A stretch of 64,000 nt of DNA, from contig OY727098.1 of the NCBI GenBank assembly GCA_963402885.1, positions 12,634,717 to 12,698,716 of the forward strand. The letters are read 5' to 3'. Each line of letters begins with the position of its first letter. Position 1 is the stretch's first letter. The notes under the pieces are model-generated. The model made no database searches, had not been told where the DNA came from, and saw nothing but the letters and a program-made list of their open reading frames with translations. This document shows positions 21,817-31,699 of the stretch, one piece after another. A program made the translations under genes and the position numbers. Source of the stretch: Antedon bifida. Lineage: Eukaryota; Echinodermata; Crinoidea; Comatulida; Antedonidae.

Positions 21817-22424
21817 AAATATCTGTTAATAAAAGATTTACAAATAAAAACTGTTTTATATTTAAATGATTCAAATTGTAGTTTACTATATTTAATACTA
21901 AATTTGATAATATCAAAGGTTTTTAATTAGGTTATTAATCATTTTTTTGCTGTTTTCTAAGAATTAATAAAAAGTGGATATAAGCCCTTTTGCATATCAG
22001 CTCTTCATTTGTTGACAACAGGCGAAAAAATCATGTATTATCATGTATTAATGTACATAAAAATATCTGTTAATAAAAAGATTTACAAATAAAAACTGTT
22101 TTATATTTAAATGATTCAAATTGTAGTTTACTACTTTGACACTGTGTTTTTTTCGCAAAATGTTTTGTAAAGGGGCTTACATCCGTTTATTTAAAAAATA
22201 AAAAAGACCATATTTTAATAAAAATTATGATAAAATATTTATTTGAATTCTTATGTTATTTTTAATAACAGACCATAAATCTACCATTTAATACTAAATT
22301 TGATAATATTAAAGGTTTTTAATTAGGTTATTAATCAGTTTTTTGCTGTTTTCTCAGAATTAATAAAAAGTGGATATAAGCCCTTTTGCATATCAGCTCT
22401 TCATTTGTTGACAACAGGCGATAT
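21817..22424 (+). repeat. Direct duplication (~210 bp) with a 150-bp length difference
   Basis: 21817-22024 and 22058-22424 share AAAAATATCTGTTAATAAAA at the start and TTGTTGACAACAGGCG at the end. The second copy has about 150 extra bases (22135-22288) in the middle, so one copy gained or lost a segment. Confidence 0.75.
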
Positions 22425-22439
22425 ATGTTGGGAACGAGG

Positions 22440-23102
22440 AGATGGATGTGAACAAAATTCCAAACATATTTGAGGACAGTGTGCAGTGGTAACACCGACT
22501 TGTGAAAATTCTGGCCCTTTTGGGCAAATGTCTACATCTGTCTATTGCCAAAACTCCAAATCTGTACGGCACGTCAAATGTGAATTGCTTACACAGTCAG
22601 ATATTCGACTTGCGATGCATTTTGTTCAAACAGCGTAAAAGGAATACATCTGGTGCTTTGGACGAATCAAGAAACCTACGATATATGGTGCATAGACATC
22701 TAATTGAAAAGTCTTCTCTACAGCAAAGACAGAAAAGGTCTTTGAAGAGAAATGTAAATAGACTTTTAAAAAAAGGTAAGAGACATGTTTGCGAGGGAAG
22801 CAAGTTTTCTGAACGCTACACAGTCTGTTGCAATGAAGAAAGCCTTTAAAGAGGCTGAACCCTTTATAAAGGATGCAATACCAAAGGGGACAGCATCAGA
22901 ATTGTTGTTCAACCAGCAAAAGGAAGCCTTGTCAAAAAACAAACAAATGCGATGGCACCCTATAGTTATCAAATGGTGTGTTGCACTACATGCAAAGAGT
23001 GATGAGATTCTCAAATCAACAAAAGTTACCAGCAGTTTCAACAATACACAGGATATGCTCCACCTGGTGCTGGAATTTCCTGAAATTTCCAAACCGGTGC
23101 AG
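22440..23102 (+). pseudogene. P-element/THAP9-like transposase, 5' piece
   Basis: Two overlapping frames (22502-22780, then 22785-23100) join into one transposase segment: a Lys/Arg/Gln-rich coiled region (LQQRQKRSLKRNVNRLLKK), FAREASFLNATQSVAMKKAF, and the family hallmark KQMRWHPIVIKWCVALH, which precedes the RNase H-like core of P-element and THAP9 transposases. A frameshift lies near 22780. No THAP zinc finger is visible upstream. It is interrupted by the foldback element at about 23103 and resumes at 24978. Confidence 0.7.
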
Positions 23103-24977
23103 GTCAACTCGGCCCTAAACCGTCTCGGCCAAAGTCAAGTCGGCCCAAGTCAAGTCGGCCTCAAGTCAAGTCGGCCCATGTCAAGTCGGCCTCAAGTCAA
23201 GTCGGCGTCAAGTCAAGTCGGCGTCAAGTCAAGTCGGCCTCAAGTCAAGTCGGCCTCAAGTCAAGTCGGCCTCAAGTCAAGTCGGCCTCAAGTCAAGTCG
23301 GCCTCAAGTCAACTCGGCCTCAAGTCAACTCGGCCTCAAGTCAACTCGGCCTCAAGTCAACTCGGCCAAAAACTAATCAGTCAACTCGGCCTCTAAAAAG
23401 TATGGAACGCAAAAAAATGCTAATATAGTAGTTCATTTATTACAATGGCAGGCCTACATAATAGACGAAATAATGGAAATTTCAATGTAAATTATAAGAC
23501 ACTGGGTCGTTTAATTGATAGGTAGACCTAGGCCTAGTATTTATTTATATTGTTGGTTGGTTGGTTAGTCTTGGTAAGAACCCTCAGTAATGTGTTTGTT
23601 AGATCTATATTTTGATACAAGGATGTTCCCAGAAAGAATCGAAATATTCTTAGTAGGCCTAGGCATATACATTATATAGATATTTAGATTAATACAGTAA
23701 AATATATTTTCTCTCAAATTATTAGCAAAATGTTACGGTCAAAGTGAATAAATATTATGTGACATTAAAATGGTATATTACAGTAACAATCGTTACACAC
23801 ATTCATTCCTTCGGGGGTACAATGACGATGTCAATGTTATGGAAACATCAAAAAGCAAAAACTAAAACATTTTTTGAGTCCTAAACAACGGAATTCCTAA
23901 ACATTATTGTATATATATTATATATTTTGTGTGATACAAATAAGCAAACATTGATGCATAAATTTGTAAAAAAAGTGAGAAAAAAAAGAAAGTTAACTTG
24001 ATATTGCATTATAGATTATTGTCAGATTCATTCATTTATTTTAAGCAGTTTCAATAACATATATTGTAAAGTAAAAACAAGAACAAGATTACTAGCAGAC
24101 TCTAGACATTTATAAAACTAAAATAAATTAAAATTAAAAATAGAAAGAGATGAGACAAAACAAGTATCAGTAAACAATTAGCGTGATGTTGACCACCTGA
24201 TTTCCAGAGAAAAGAATTTAAGCTGCATCACACATTATTTTTAAAATAGCGTGCTTACCTACTTCCATTCCATGTTTCGTTTACGTCAATGGTGTTTATT
24301 AATTTCTGTCATTATCAATCATTACATGATTCGAGTTCTTCTAAAATAGATAACGAACATCGGATCATTAGGCGTAATTCTACAATCTTGCTATGTTATG
24401 GTACTTCATTACCATAACATAGCAAGATTACTTTATTAATTACTATTTAATGAATGTAATAATAAAAGAAATACATTAATCTTTATTATGTTTGTTGTAT
24501 GTTAGACCAAAGTATATTGTTTAAATATTATCATTAAAATGTCTTCGTCGACAGTTATTCCTGTATACAAAATGTGAAGAAATATTTATTTATTTTAAAC
24601 AATAAATAAACACTACCTATTATATTAAACGAAACACAACCAGTTCCAGTGTGTTATTAAATTTATATTGAATTTTCCGTTTTATTTCGTCTATTATGTT
24701 AGGCGGGCCCTAGACCTAACCGTAGGCCTACTGTGATGATATCCTGCCATTATAATATTAACTACTATATTAGCACTTTTTGCGTTCCATACTTTTTAGG
24801 GGCTGAGTTGACGGATTAGTTTTTGGCCGAGTTGACGTGAGGCCGAGTTGACTTGAGGCCGAGTTGACTTGAGGCCGAGTTGGCTTGAGGCCGAGTTGAC
24901 TTGGGGCCGAGTTGACCTGGGCCGACTTTACGTGGGGCCGACTTGACTTTGGCCGAGACGGTTTAGAGCTGAGTTGG
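23103..24977. mobile_element. Foldback-type element with minisatellite-bearing inverted repeats
   Basis: Left arm 23103-23507 and right arm 24645-24977 are inverted copies. From the outside in: AACTCGGCCCTAAACCGTCT, an array of GTCAAGTCGGCCTCAA units (about 17-18 bp), CGGCCAAAAACTAATC, AAAAGTATGGAACGCAAAAA and CATAATAGACGAAATAA. The arms differ in minisatellite length. The inner 1.1 kb is AT-rich and non-coding. No target duplication is clear. It sits within a P-element-like pseudogene. The ORF 22785-23396 runs into the minisatellite by chance. Confidence 0.85.
24384..24429. other. Perfect 20-bp hairpin
   Basis: AATCTTGCTATGTTATGGTA and its exact complement are separated by a 6-base loop CTTCAT. 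It lies in the non-coding centre of the foldback element. It could be a secondary foldback or a structural signal; the stem is short for a microRNA precursor. Confidence 0.9.
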
Positions 24978-25210
24978 ATCGAATTCTATCAAACGTATAA
25001 AGGAGGATTGTTTGACGAGATGAAAGTGAAGTCTGGTCTTTGTTTTTCAATGAAAACTGGAACCTTTTACAGGATTTGTTGGATCGATTGATAATGAAAT
25101 CAGGAAATTTGAAAGCAGATGTGCAAAGGAGAAAGATCCTGAAATTGCTACGCACGTAGTATTAGAGCAGTACATTGACAGAGTTATAGCAACTGCTCCA
25201 TACTAAGATG
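24978..25210 (+). pseudogene. P-element/THAP9-like transposase, continuation
   Basis: Resumes after the foldback element: GLFDEMKVKSGL is the DEMK-type catalytic block of P-element-like transposases, then, after a one-base shift, TGFVGSIDNEIRKFES. The rest is decayed. This fragment recurs at the start of units 2-4. Confidence 0.6.
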
Positions 25211-25627
25211 GTAAAATATTGGAGAGATGGCTTTCCTAAACACCATCATTACACCAAAAGAACATTACCAACTAGAGGGAGGCATGTCTCTCAGTGTCTA
25301 AGAACGCTTTAGAGTTGAAAAAACCCATCACTTGAACCTTACGCCATTAAAGAACATAGTTTCCTCGCTTGTTGTACCATAATCTGTAAAGAATGACGTC
25401 ATGAAAAATTCTGGATTTAAAGAACAAGCCATCACAGATATATAATGCCGATGAAACCAAACTTAGTTTGGTGCACAATCTATCAAAGATTCAAGATAGA
25501 TCAAGATAGAGAACTATCCAGTGTAAAATAAGTGGAAACAGAGTGAGAATGTAATAGTGCTAGCCTGTGCAAATGCTGCAGGGTTATTTACCACCCTTGA
25601 TTATTAAAGGCCAGCGACTGAGCGATT

Positions 25628-26945
25628 TTTGAAAAACCATTCTACTGTAACATGCTTGCACAGAGTTGTTGATGATTGGTTAGAAAGTTTTAATGACTCA
25701 GAGGTCGTCGGCGCTTGTTTCTTAGATATATCCAAGTGCTTTGACACGATAGATCACTCAATTTTGTTATTTAAGCTTTACAAATATGGTTTCCATGAAA
25801 ATGTTGTTTACTGGTTTAGTAATTACTTAAAAAACAGAAAACAGTTTGTATACTGTAACAATAACAAATCTACACTTAAAGAAATCAATATTGGTGTTCC
25901 ACAAGGAAGTGTCCTGGGACCCATCTTGTTTCTCATTTTCATAAATGATATTTCGCAGTCTATAGTAAATGGAACTTGCAGCGTTTTTGCTGATGATGTT
26001 GTGGTTTACACCTCAGGTGATACTGCTAAGATAGTAAATGATTCATTACAAATAATTATTGATAACATTGGTAAATGGTATGATGGCAACCACCTCTCTA
26101 TAAATACTGAAAAAACAAAGGTTATGTTACTAAGAAACAATCATACAGCTGACAGTAATGATTTAAATATACAAATTGGAACCAGTAAATTAGAACAAGT
26201 TGATAGTATAAGGTATCTGGGAGTCGTAATCGATGAAATGTTGGCTTGGAAACAAAATACTCAATGTATTAGTAAAAATATTGGATATAAAATAACAATG
26301 CTAGGTAAAATGGCTAGTAGTTTAAGTAAACCGTTACTGGAAACTCTATATATAAGTACAATTCAGCCTTGTAGTGATTATGCTATAACAGTCTGGGGAA
26401 ATACGACAGAGTTAAACAAAAATATTTTAAAGCGACATCAAAAAAGAGCTGCTCGAATTGTAACTAACAACTTCGATTATATTAATGTAAGGGGTGACAA
26501 CATCATCCAGAACCTATCGTGGCAAACTCTTGAAGAGAAACGAGATTTCTCCCTAGCATGTATAATGTATAAATGTGTTTACGGCCTTGCACCAATTAGA
26601 TTAGTAAATGAAATTGAATTGATTCGCGATATTCACACCCACTTAACACGTGGAGTAGAAAATTTGAATGTAACAATACCTAAATACACCCTTAGTAAAA
26701 TGAATTCGTCCTTTAAAGTTGCAGGCGCAAAAATATGGAACAATTTACCAATTAATATTAAATCGGCACCAACAATTACGTCCTTTAAGGCTAGATACAA
26801 ATCTCATTTCTTTTCATAAAAAACTGACATGTATTATATTTAATTAAGTTTCTCTTTTGTATATTTTGATTAAGACAGGACCACAATGTAAAACAGATAC
26901 ACTGTTATCTGATTGTTTTATCCTGTATAAATATATTATTTATTA

Positions 26946-27002
<57 letters not shown>
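25628..27002 (+). mobile_element. 5'-truncated non-LTR retrotransposon
   Basis: Present only in unit 1; the homologous site in units 2-4 reads GAGCGATTCTGTAATG without it. The insert begins inside the RT domain and ends in a (TTA)n tail at 26936-27002, as expected for target-primed reverse transcription with 5' truncation. An ATT may be shared at both edges. Family is probably within the jockey/CR1/L2 group. Confidence 0.9.
25629..26819 (+). CDS. Non-LTR reverse transcriptase, C-terminal part
   Basis: 396-codon open frame without a genuine start; it is the 3' part of ORF2. RT motifs: ACFLDISKCFDTIDH (about residue 29, catalytic Asp), GVPQGSVLGPILFLIFIND (89-107), FADDVV with the Asp pair (120-123), then NTEKTKVM and a C-terminal domain with LKRHQKRAARI. 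No endonuclease domain is present because of the truncation. The frame is fully open, so the insertion is young. Confidence 0.9.
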   Translation: MKNHSTVTCLHRVVDDWLESFNDSEVVGACFLDISKCFDTIDHSILLFKLYKYGFHENVVYWFSNYLKNRKQFVYCNNNKSTLKEINIGVPQGSVLGPILFLIFINDISQSIVNGTCSVFADDVVVYTSGDTAKIVNDSLQIIIDNIGKWYDGNHLSINTEKTKVMLLRNNHTADSNDLNIQIGTSKLEQVDSIRYLGVVIDEMLAWKQNTQCISKNIGYKITMLGKMASSLSKPLLETLYISTIQPCSDYAITVWGNTTELNKNILKRHQKRAARIVTNNFDYINVRGDNIIQNLSWQTLEEKRDFSLACIMYKCVYGLAPIRLVNEIELIRDIHTHLTRGVENLNVTIPKYTLSKMNSSFKVAGAKIWNNLPINIKSAPTITSFKARYKSHFFS

Positions 27003-27003
<1 letters not shown>

Positions 27004-27884
27004 TGTAATGCAGAATGCTCCTGCCGATTCTTTCTTTGGTGTCAGCAAATCACTGTTCATTGATACGGAGTTGTTTGACATGTGGTTTAGAAAGTTTTTT
27101 GTTGGTGCTCCTTTCCACCGAACACAAAAAATCATCTGTAACCTTTGGGTAAATTTGTTTTCCAATCATTGAAATCTGAATACAAGAAAGCATGTGAAAA
27201 GTTCCTTAAGAAAAATCCAGGAAAAAACACGGTTAAACTTTTACGGAATATTGAAAGATGCGTATTGCTGCTACATATAAGCGGGTTTTCTGCAACGGGT
27301 ATATATCCTTTTAATCCAGATGCTGCTGCTGAGTTTCTACAAGCTTCAACTGTAGAGAACATTTTCGCGGATAAGCCTGTTAATTCAAATTAAGTCAATC
27401 CACAGGATCAACCCTTTCATGATTCGGCTGAACAAATTGTCAACTGCAATTCCACAGACAACCCTGGGCCAAGTATGTTTATCTACTCCTCTCTACCACT
27501 CGGATGGTACTTGGTTACATTTCAACAAGAATATTTATGTTAGTGTGGTATACATTACTTTTAGCTTTTTGATTCTTTTACTTTTAATTGATTTACAGCA
27601 TTTTGGAATGCTATTAAGTATTGTGTTGATTTTTTTTCGACTTAAAATGTGAATAGACACCACAATTACTCTCGATAGGGTAATCGGGAAATGCCTGTGG
27701 TCCTCTATTTGTTTATAGGATTAACCATTTTTATATACTCGGATGCCAATAGAGACACAATTTAATACCATAGTGTGGTATTTAGGGGGAGGGGCAAGAA
27801 AACTGTAAAAAAAAATTAAATCTTCCGCAAACGGAACAGACCTCACAGAACGCCTTTGAGGAACTGAAAGCGCAATTTGGTGAG

Positions 27885-28796
27885 GTGTTTTTTGCCGGAG
27901 ATCCGCTTGCTGAATTCTATGAAAGAGTCCAATATCCAGCAGAGACTCCTTCAATATATGCCGTAGAGCTAGAAGGACTTCTGAGAGAGGTGGAAGAAAG
28001 AGTGCAACATCAACAATGGTTGATGGCGACCATTATGCTGACGCAACAGTTTATGAGGGGAGTAGGAGATGCGCATGTAACACAGAGACTTCCTCCCATG
28101 AGACCAAGATCTATGATATTCAAAGAGGTAAAAGCAGAACTCCGTCTTATGGAACGGGAGAACAAGACTACAAAAACTGTACAACAACAGTCAAATCAAG
28201 TTGACCGTCCACAAAAAACGAAACTAGACAATTTAACAAAAGCAGTGAACGATTTAAAAGAACAGTTTACACAACTGCTGTCTATACAACAAGCCCAAGC
28301 AAGACCTGATTTCATAAGTGCCCAACAAGATGAAAATCAAGAACTTATAAGGTGCGGACAAGAAGGTCTTATTGCCGTTGGATGCAGAATTCCGTTAAAC
28401 TACAATGTTCCACGGTGGAGACAAACACCACGAGTAAGCCTTAACAAGGTAAATACTTCTAATAATGTTTCCTCTTTTCGTAGTTCTCTTATAGGAGAGC
28501 CTAATGAGGATATCGTAGAAATTAATGGCGTCACCTATAGGTCGTTAATAGACTCCGGGTCCCAGATAACATCAATTACTGAAACTCTGTGGAAAGCTCA
28601 TCCACAATTATGCAAACTAAATTTAAATCATCTTATTATTATATCGCATGAGGGCGGGCATTTGTGTAGGATGTGCTATGTGATTGCATTCTGTGTAGCG
28701 TGGGTAATTTATAGCGTGCTTACTACATGTGCGTTCTTTCTCTCATTGGACTCATTTGAAGTAACACGTCTAACGATTGTTGTCTTCAGATTTTAA
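27885..28796 (+). pseudogene. Gag-protease fragment of an LTR element, unit 1
   Basis: Open for 303 codons, but the apparent start is GTG and the frame is open upstream to about 27810. A Gag-like helical segment (FYERVQYPAETPSIYAVELE) is followed by a coiled region, a damaged zinc knuckle (RCGQEGLIAVGC) and a retropepsin box (YRSLIDSGSQITS, about residue 222). Ty3/gypsy-type origin is likely. The knuckle has lost its first Cys pair and His compared with unit 4 (9-bp and 14-bp deletions). The last 50 codons are not protease-like. Confidence 0.75.
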
Positions 28797-29154
28797 CATA
28801 GCTATTTTGTCTTGGGTGTCTTTTGTCCTTTTGGACACATTTAAGAGTCACATTTAGAGATTCTTTCAAATACTGTACTCGAGTCGAAGTTGCAGATTGT
28901 GTTTTTATCGACGTATTAACTGGTTTTTTTCCATAACGAGGACATTGGTTTAATATTCAAGATAAAGCTTTCAACATCCTGACGTAAGTGAGTACGTTCT
29001 CTTGATCTTTGGCTTAGTATAATAGAATGGTAACGACGACGTGTGAGGTAAGCCTGTGCGGACATTCGTTTGTCGTTTATTGTGAGGAATCGGAATTTTC
29101 TGGCATGCGCCTAGATCCAAAACACTATCAATAAAGTGTACAATTTTCCTCGAT

Positions 29155-29412
29155 TTGTCTACGTCACCAGACATTGTTTACATTCACATCGGCGAAAATG
29201 ATATTGGTGAACGTTCAAACGATTCAATTGTCCAAAACATTGTTAATCTCCTTGGGCTTGGTGTAGAATGTCAACGTGTGCTAGTTAGCCAAATGCTGAA
29301 ACGGCATCCCCGTTGTGTGGGTCACACCTTTAACGATCGGGTCTCTGTCATTAATCAAAAACTTCAGTCAATTTATGCCGACGGTTGCGCGGCGGTTTTC
29401 CGTAATCAGTGA
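29155..29412 (+). pseudogene. SGNH-hydrolase fragment of a Ngaro-type element, unit 1
   Basis: 85 codons with VYIHIGENDIGE (the G-x-N-D block of SGNH/GDSL hydrolases) and VLVSQMLKRHPR. The Ser and His blocks are missing. SGNH domains of this kind are known from Ngaro-type tyrosine-recombinase retrotransposons, which fits the RNase H and recombinase fragments 1 kb downstream. Confidence 0.65.
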
Positions 29413-29644
29413 AACCAATAAAACCAAAATACGATTTATAGATTATTGTCAAGAAGGACTCCGGTGTAAAAATAGATAAAAACGTGTAAAGAACTTCGGG
29501 GAATGGTGTACATTAGGAGAAGAGATGTGGTTACGTTACTAAAGAAATTATAGGGCGTTGATTCATGACTCATTGGCTAGATAATGGACAAAGCTTTCCA
29601 TTTACGTCTCCATTGTTGTTATAATATGGCTTTCATTGTTTTTA

Positions 29645-30065
29645 TTGGGACTGGCCAAGTCTCTATAGCATCGTGTTACATAGGCCTAATATAACATAGT
29701 TAAAATTAAATGTAAATAAAATAATATATGGATTACGTACATGAAATAACGTATTATTGCTTCTTATATTTTTTCCAAGTCGCACTAGCTAGGCATAGTC
29801 TCAAGCACGCATTGCATAGCCCTAATATAACAGTTAAAATTAAATGTAAACAAAATAATATATGGATGTTACTGTACTTGAAATAACGTATTATTTATTG
29901 CTTCTTATATTTTTTTCCAAGTTGCACTAGCTAGACATAGTCTCAAGCACGCATTACATAGGCCTAATATAACAGTTAAAATTAAATGTAAACAAAATAA
30001 TATATGGATGTTGATACTTGAAATAACGTATTTATATTGCTTCTTATATTCTTTCTATAGTTTGA
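29645..30065 (+). repeat. ~138-bp tandem repeat, three copies (unit 1)
   Basis: Three head-to-tail copies starting near 29679, 29815 and 29957, each containing TAAAATTAAATGTAAA, ATAATATATGGAT, GAAATAACGTATT and AGTCTCAAGCACGCATT. Present in all four units; non-coding. Confidence 0.85.
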
Positions 30066-30407
30066 TTCTACAATAGCCTCAAGTTACAACTCTGCAATGA
30101 AATATTACATACATTATAAATGTATACATAAAATGACTTTACAAAAACACAATATAAATAAAATGTTCAAATATATATTTGCACATAAAAAGTGTAGGCC
30201 TACAAAAATCCAATGTATAATAATGAATCCCCGTAGCTAAAGTGGAACATTCGAAACGTCACCAGTCTGTTCTGGATCAACTGTTGGTCAAATACAATCC
30301 ACGATTTAATGCAAAATGCACCCCTATTTTTTTCGAATGGAATAACCCTTAAAAAAAAACCCGGTAACTAAAATGCCCGTGGTCCGTTTTTTATTAGAGG
30401 GAATCAT

Positions 30408-30928
30408 TTGTTCGGCGATTTGAATATTGCTGTTCCTGAATTATTTCCAATAGTTATCGCCATGGAAGTTTGGGGCTCGGCATTAGCTAACCGCTATATC
30501 TTGTTTTTCTGTGATAATTCAGCAGTTGTTGCTGTTATCAATAAGAAATCCGCTAAAGATTTGCTGTTTTTACGACTTATACGCCGTTTGGTTCTGGTTT
30601 GCCTCCGTTACATTATACAGTACATTTCCGTGCCTCACACATTCATGGAGTCTAGAATATTTTGGCAGATTTTCTATCAAGAGGGGAGTTTTTACGTGCT
30701 CTAAAGTCTTTTCTTGACCTTAGCCTCACCCCGTTAATTGTTCCTTCTTGTCAGATTTACATTTGGAAATTTTTTTGTTTAGGTATTGTGTGCACAGGTT
30801 CTCTGGATGCTGCTCCTCTCAATAAAGAAGCTGTATCACTGATACAATCATCGTTGGCACCAACGACCGTTGCGGCGTACCAACGTAGTACAGTATTAGG
30901 AAACTCGCGGCCTACAGCGACAAGGTAA
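30408..30928 (+). pseudogene. RNase H and tyrosine-recombinase fragment (DIRS/Ngaro), unit 1
   Basis: 30408-30660 encodes ELFPIVIAMEVWGSALANR, FFCDNSAVVAVINKKSAKD and FLRLIRRLVLVCLRY, the RNase H-like end of DIRS/Ngaro RT. After a frameshift near 30650 the other frame gives ADFLSRGEFLRALKSF and, at 30782-30924, NKEAVSLIQSSLAPTTVAAYQRS, the start of the recombinase core-binding domain. The frame ends at TAA 30926, which overlaps a strong splice donor (CAAG|GTAAAG). Confidence 0.75.
30782..30924 (+). other. Candidate TE-derived 5' exon of wls, unit 1
   Basis: Bounded by a pyrimidine-rich acceptor (TTTTTTTGTTTAG ending 30781) and the donor CAAG|GTAAAG at 30924/30925. Spliced to the acceptor at 31695, the codon AG|A gives T-A-T-R-I-M-A-G-V, i.e. 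in frame with the wls ATG. Sequence-based prediction only. Confidence 0.35.
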
Positions 30929-31695
30929 AGGAAACGTGTTTATGATGTTTTTAAAATTAAAGGTTATATAACACAAATGGTTACAATAATGTTATTTTAA
31001 CGTTTTTAAAACCCCATAAAAAGCGAAATATGTTTTAAAAACTGATATTTTAGGTTTTTAAAACTCTACAAATTAACGTTTTAAATATGAAAAATAGCGT
31101 TTTTAAAACCAAAACAATACGTCAAAAAAAATTTATTTTGACGTTAATTTAAATATCATTATTACCTTATCTTTATGTAATTTTAACGTTTTTAAAACCT
31201 CTCAAAACACAAAATATGTTTTTAAAACTGACATTTTAGGTTATATTTACCTGTAAAAACCGTATTTAAAACGTTTCAAACTGGACAAATTAACGTTTTT
31301 AATACAAAAAATTTGCATTTTTAAAACCATACAATACGTCAAAAAACGTTGCTTTAACGTTATTTAAATATCATTATTTCGTTATATATATACGTTTAAA
31401 ATTTGTGTTTTAAACGTTGAAATAAAACGTTATTTCAACGTTTGCAAAATTCCACAAATTCACGTATTAAAAACGAAATATTATAACGTTTTTAAAACCA
31501 AAAAATACGTTAAAAAAAGTATTTTAACGTTATTATATCTAGGAATATTACGTTATAAATACGTTCCTTCCTTCTACAATCTGTAACTTTGTTTGCCCAT
31601 TAAAGTAATTAAATCTAACCGCTAAACAAAGCAGAAAACGACCACCTACGGATATCCATACATTTTCAGTAAATTATTTGTTTTTTCTCATTTAG
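30925..31695 (+). other. Putative 771-bp intron upstream of wls, with AACGTTTTTAAAAC repeats (unit 1)
   Basis: Starts GTAAAG and ends TTTTTTCTCATTTAG four bases before the wls ATG. The interior (30999-31570) is three degenerate tandem units of about 190-230 bp (starts near 30999, 31185 and 31413), each with AACGTTTTTAAAACC, ACAAATTAACGTTTT and CAATACGTCAAAAA words. The ATG context (A at -3, G at +4) is strong either way. Confidence 0.5.
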
Positions 31696-31699
31696 AATC

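Larger units (their letters stand above)
25400..27480 (+). pseudogene. pogo-like DDE transposase debris, unit 1 (split)
   Basis: 25400-25627 reads YNADETKLSLVHNLSK then LPPLIIKGQRLS, the first catalytic Asp region of pogo/jerky-type (DDE_1) transposases. After the non-LTR insertion it continues at 27003 (MWFRKFFVGAPFHR) and, beyond an internal deletion, with LKSEYKKACEKF and SGFSATGIYPFNPDA, the conserved C-terminal helix region (27145-27393). Stops and indels abound; it cannot be functional. Confidence 0.75.

Noticed and set aside
22785..23396. 203-codon ORF ending in a QVGLKSSRP repeat domain
   Set aside because: The repeat domain is a read-through of the foldback minisatellite; only the first ~100 codons are transposase.
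26857..27063. 68-codon ORF with a poly-Leu run
   Set aside because: It is the (TTA)n tail of the non-LTR retrotransposon.
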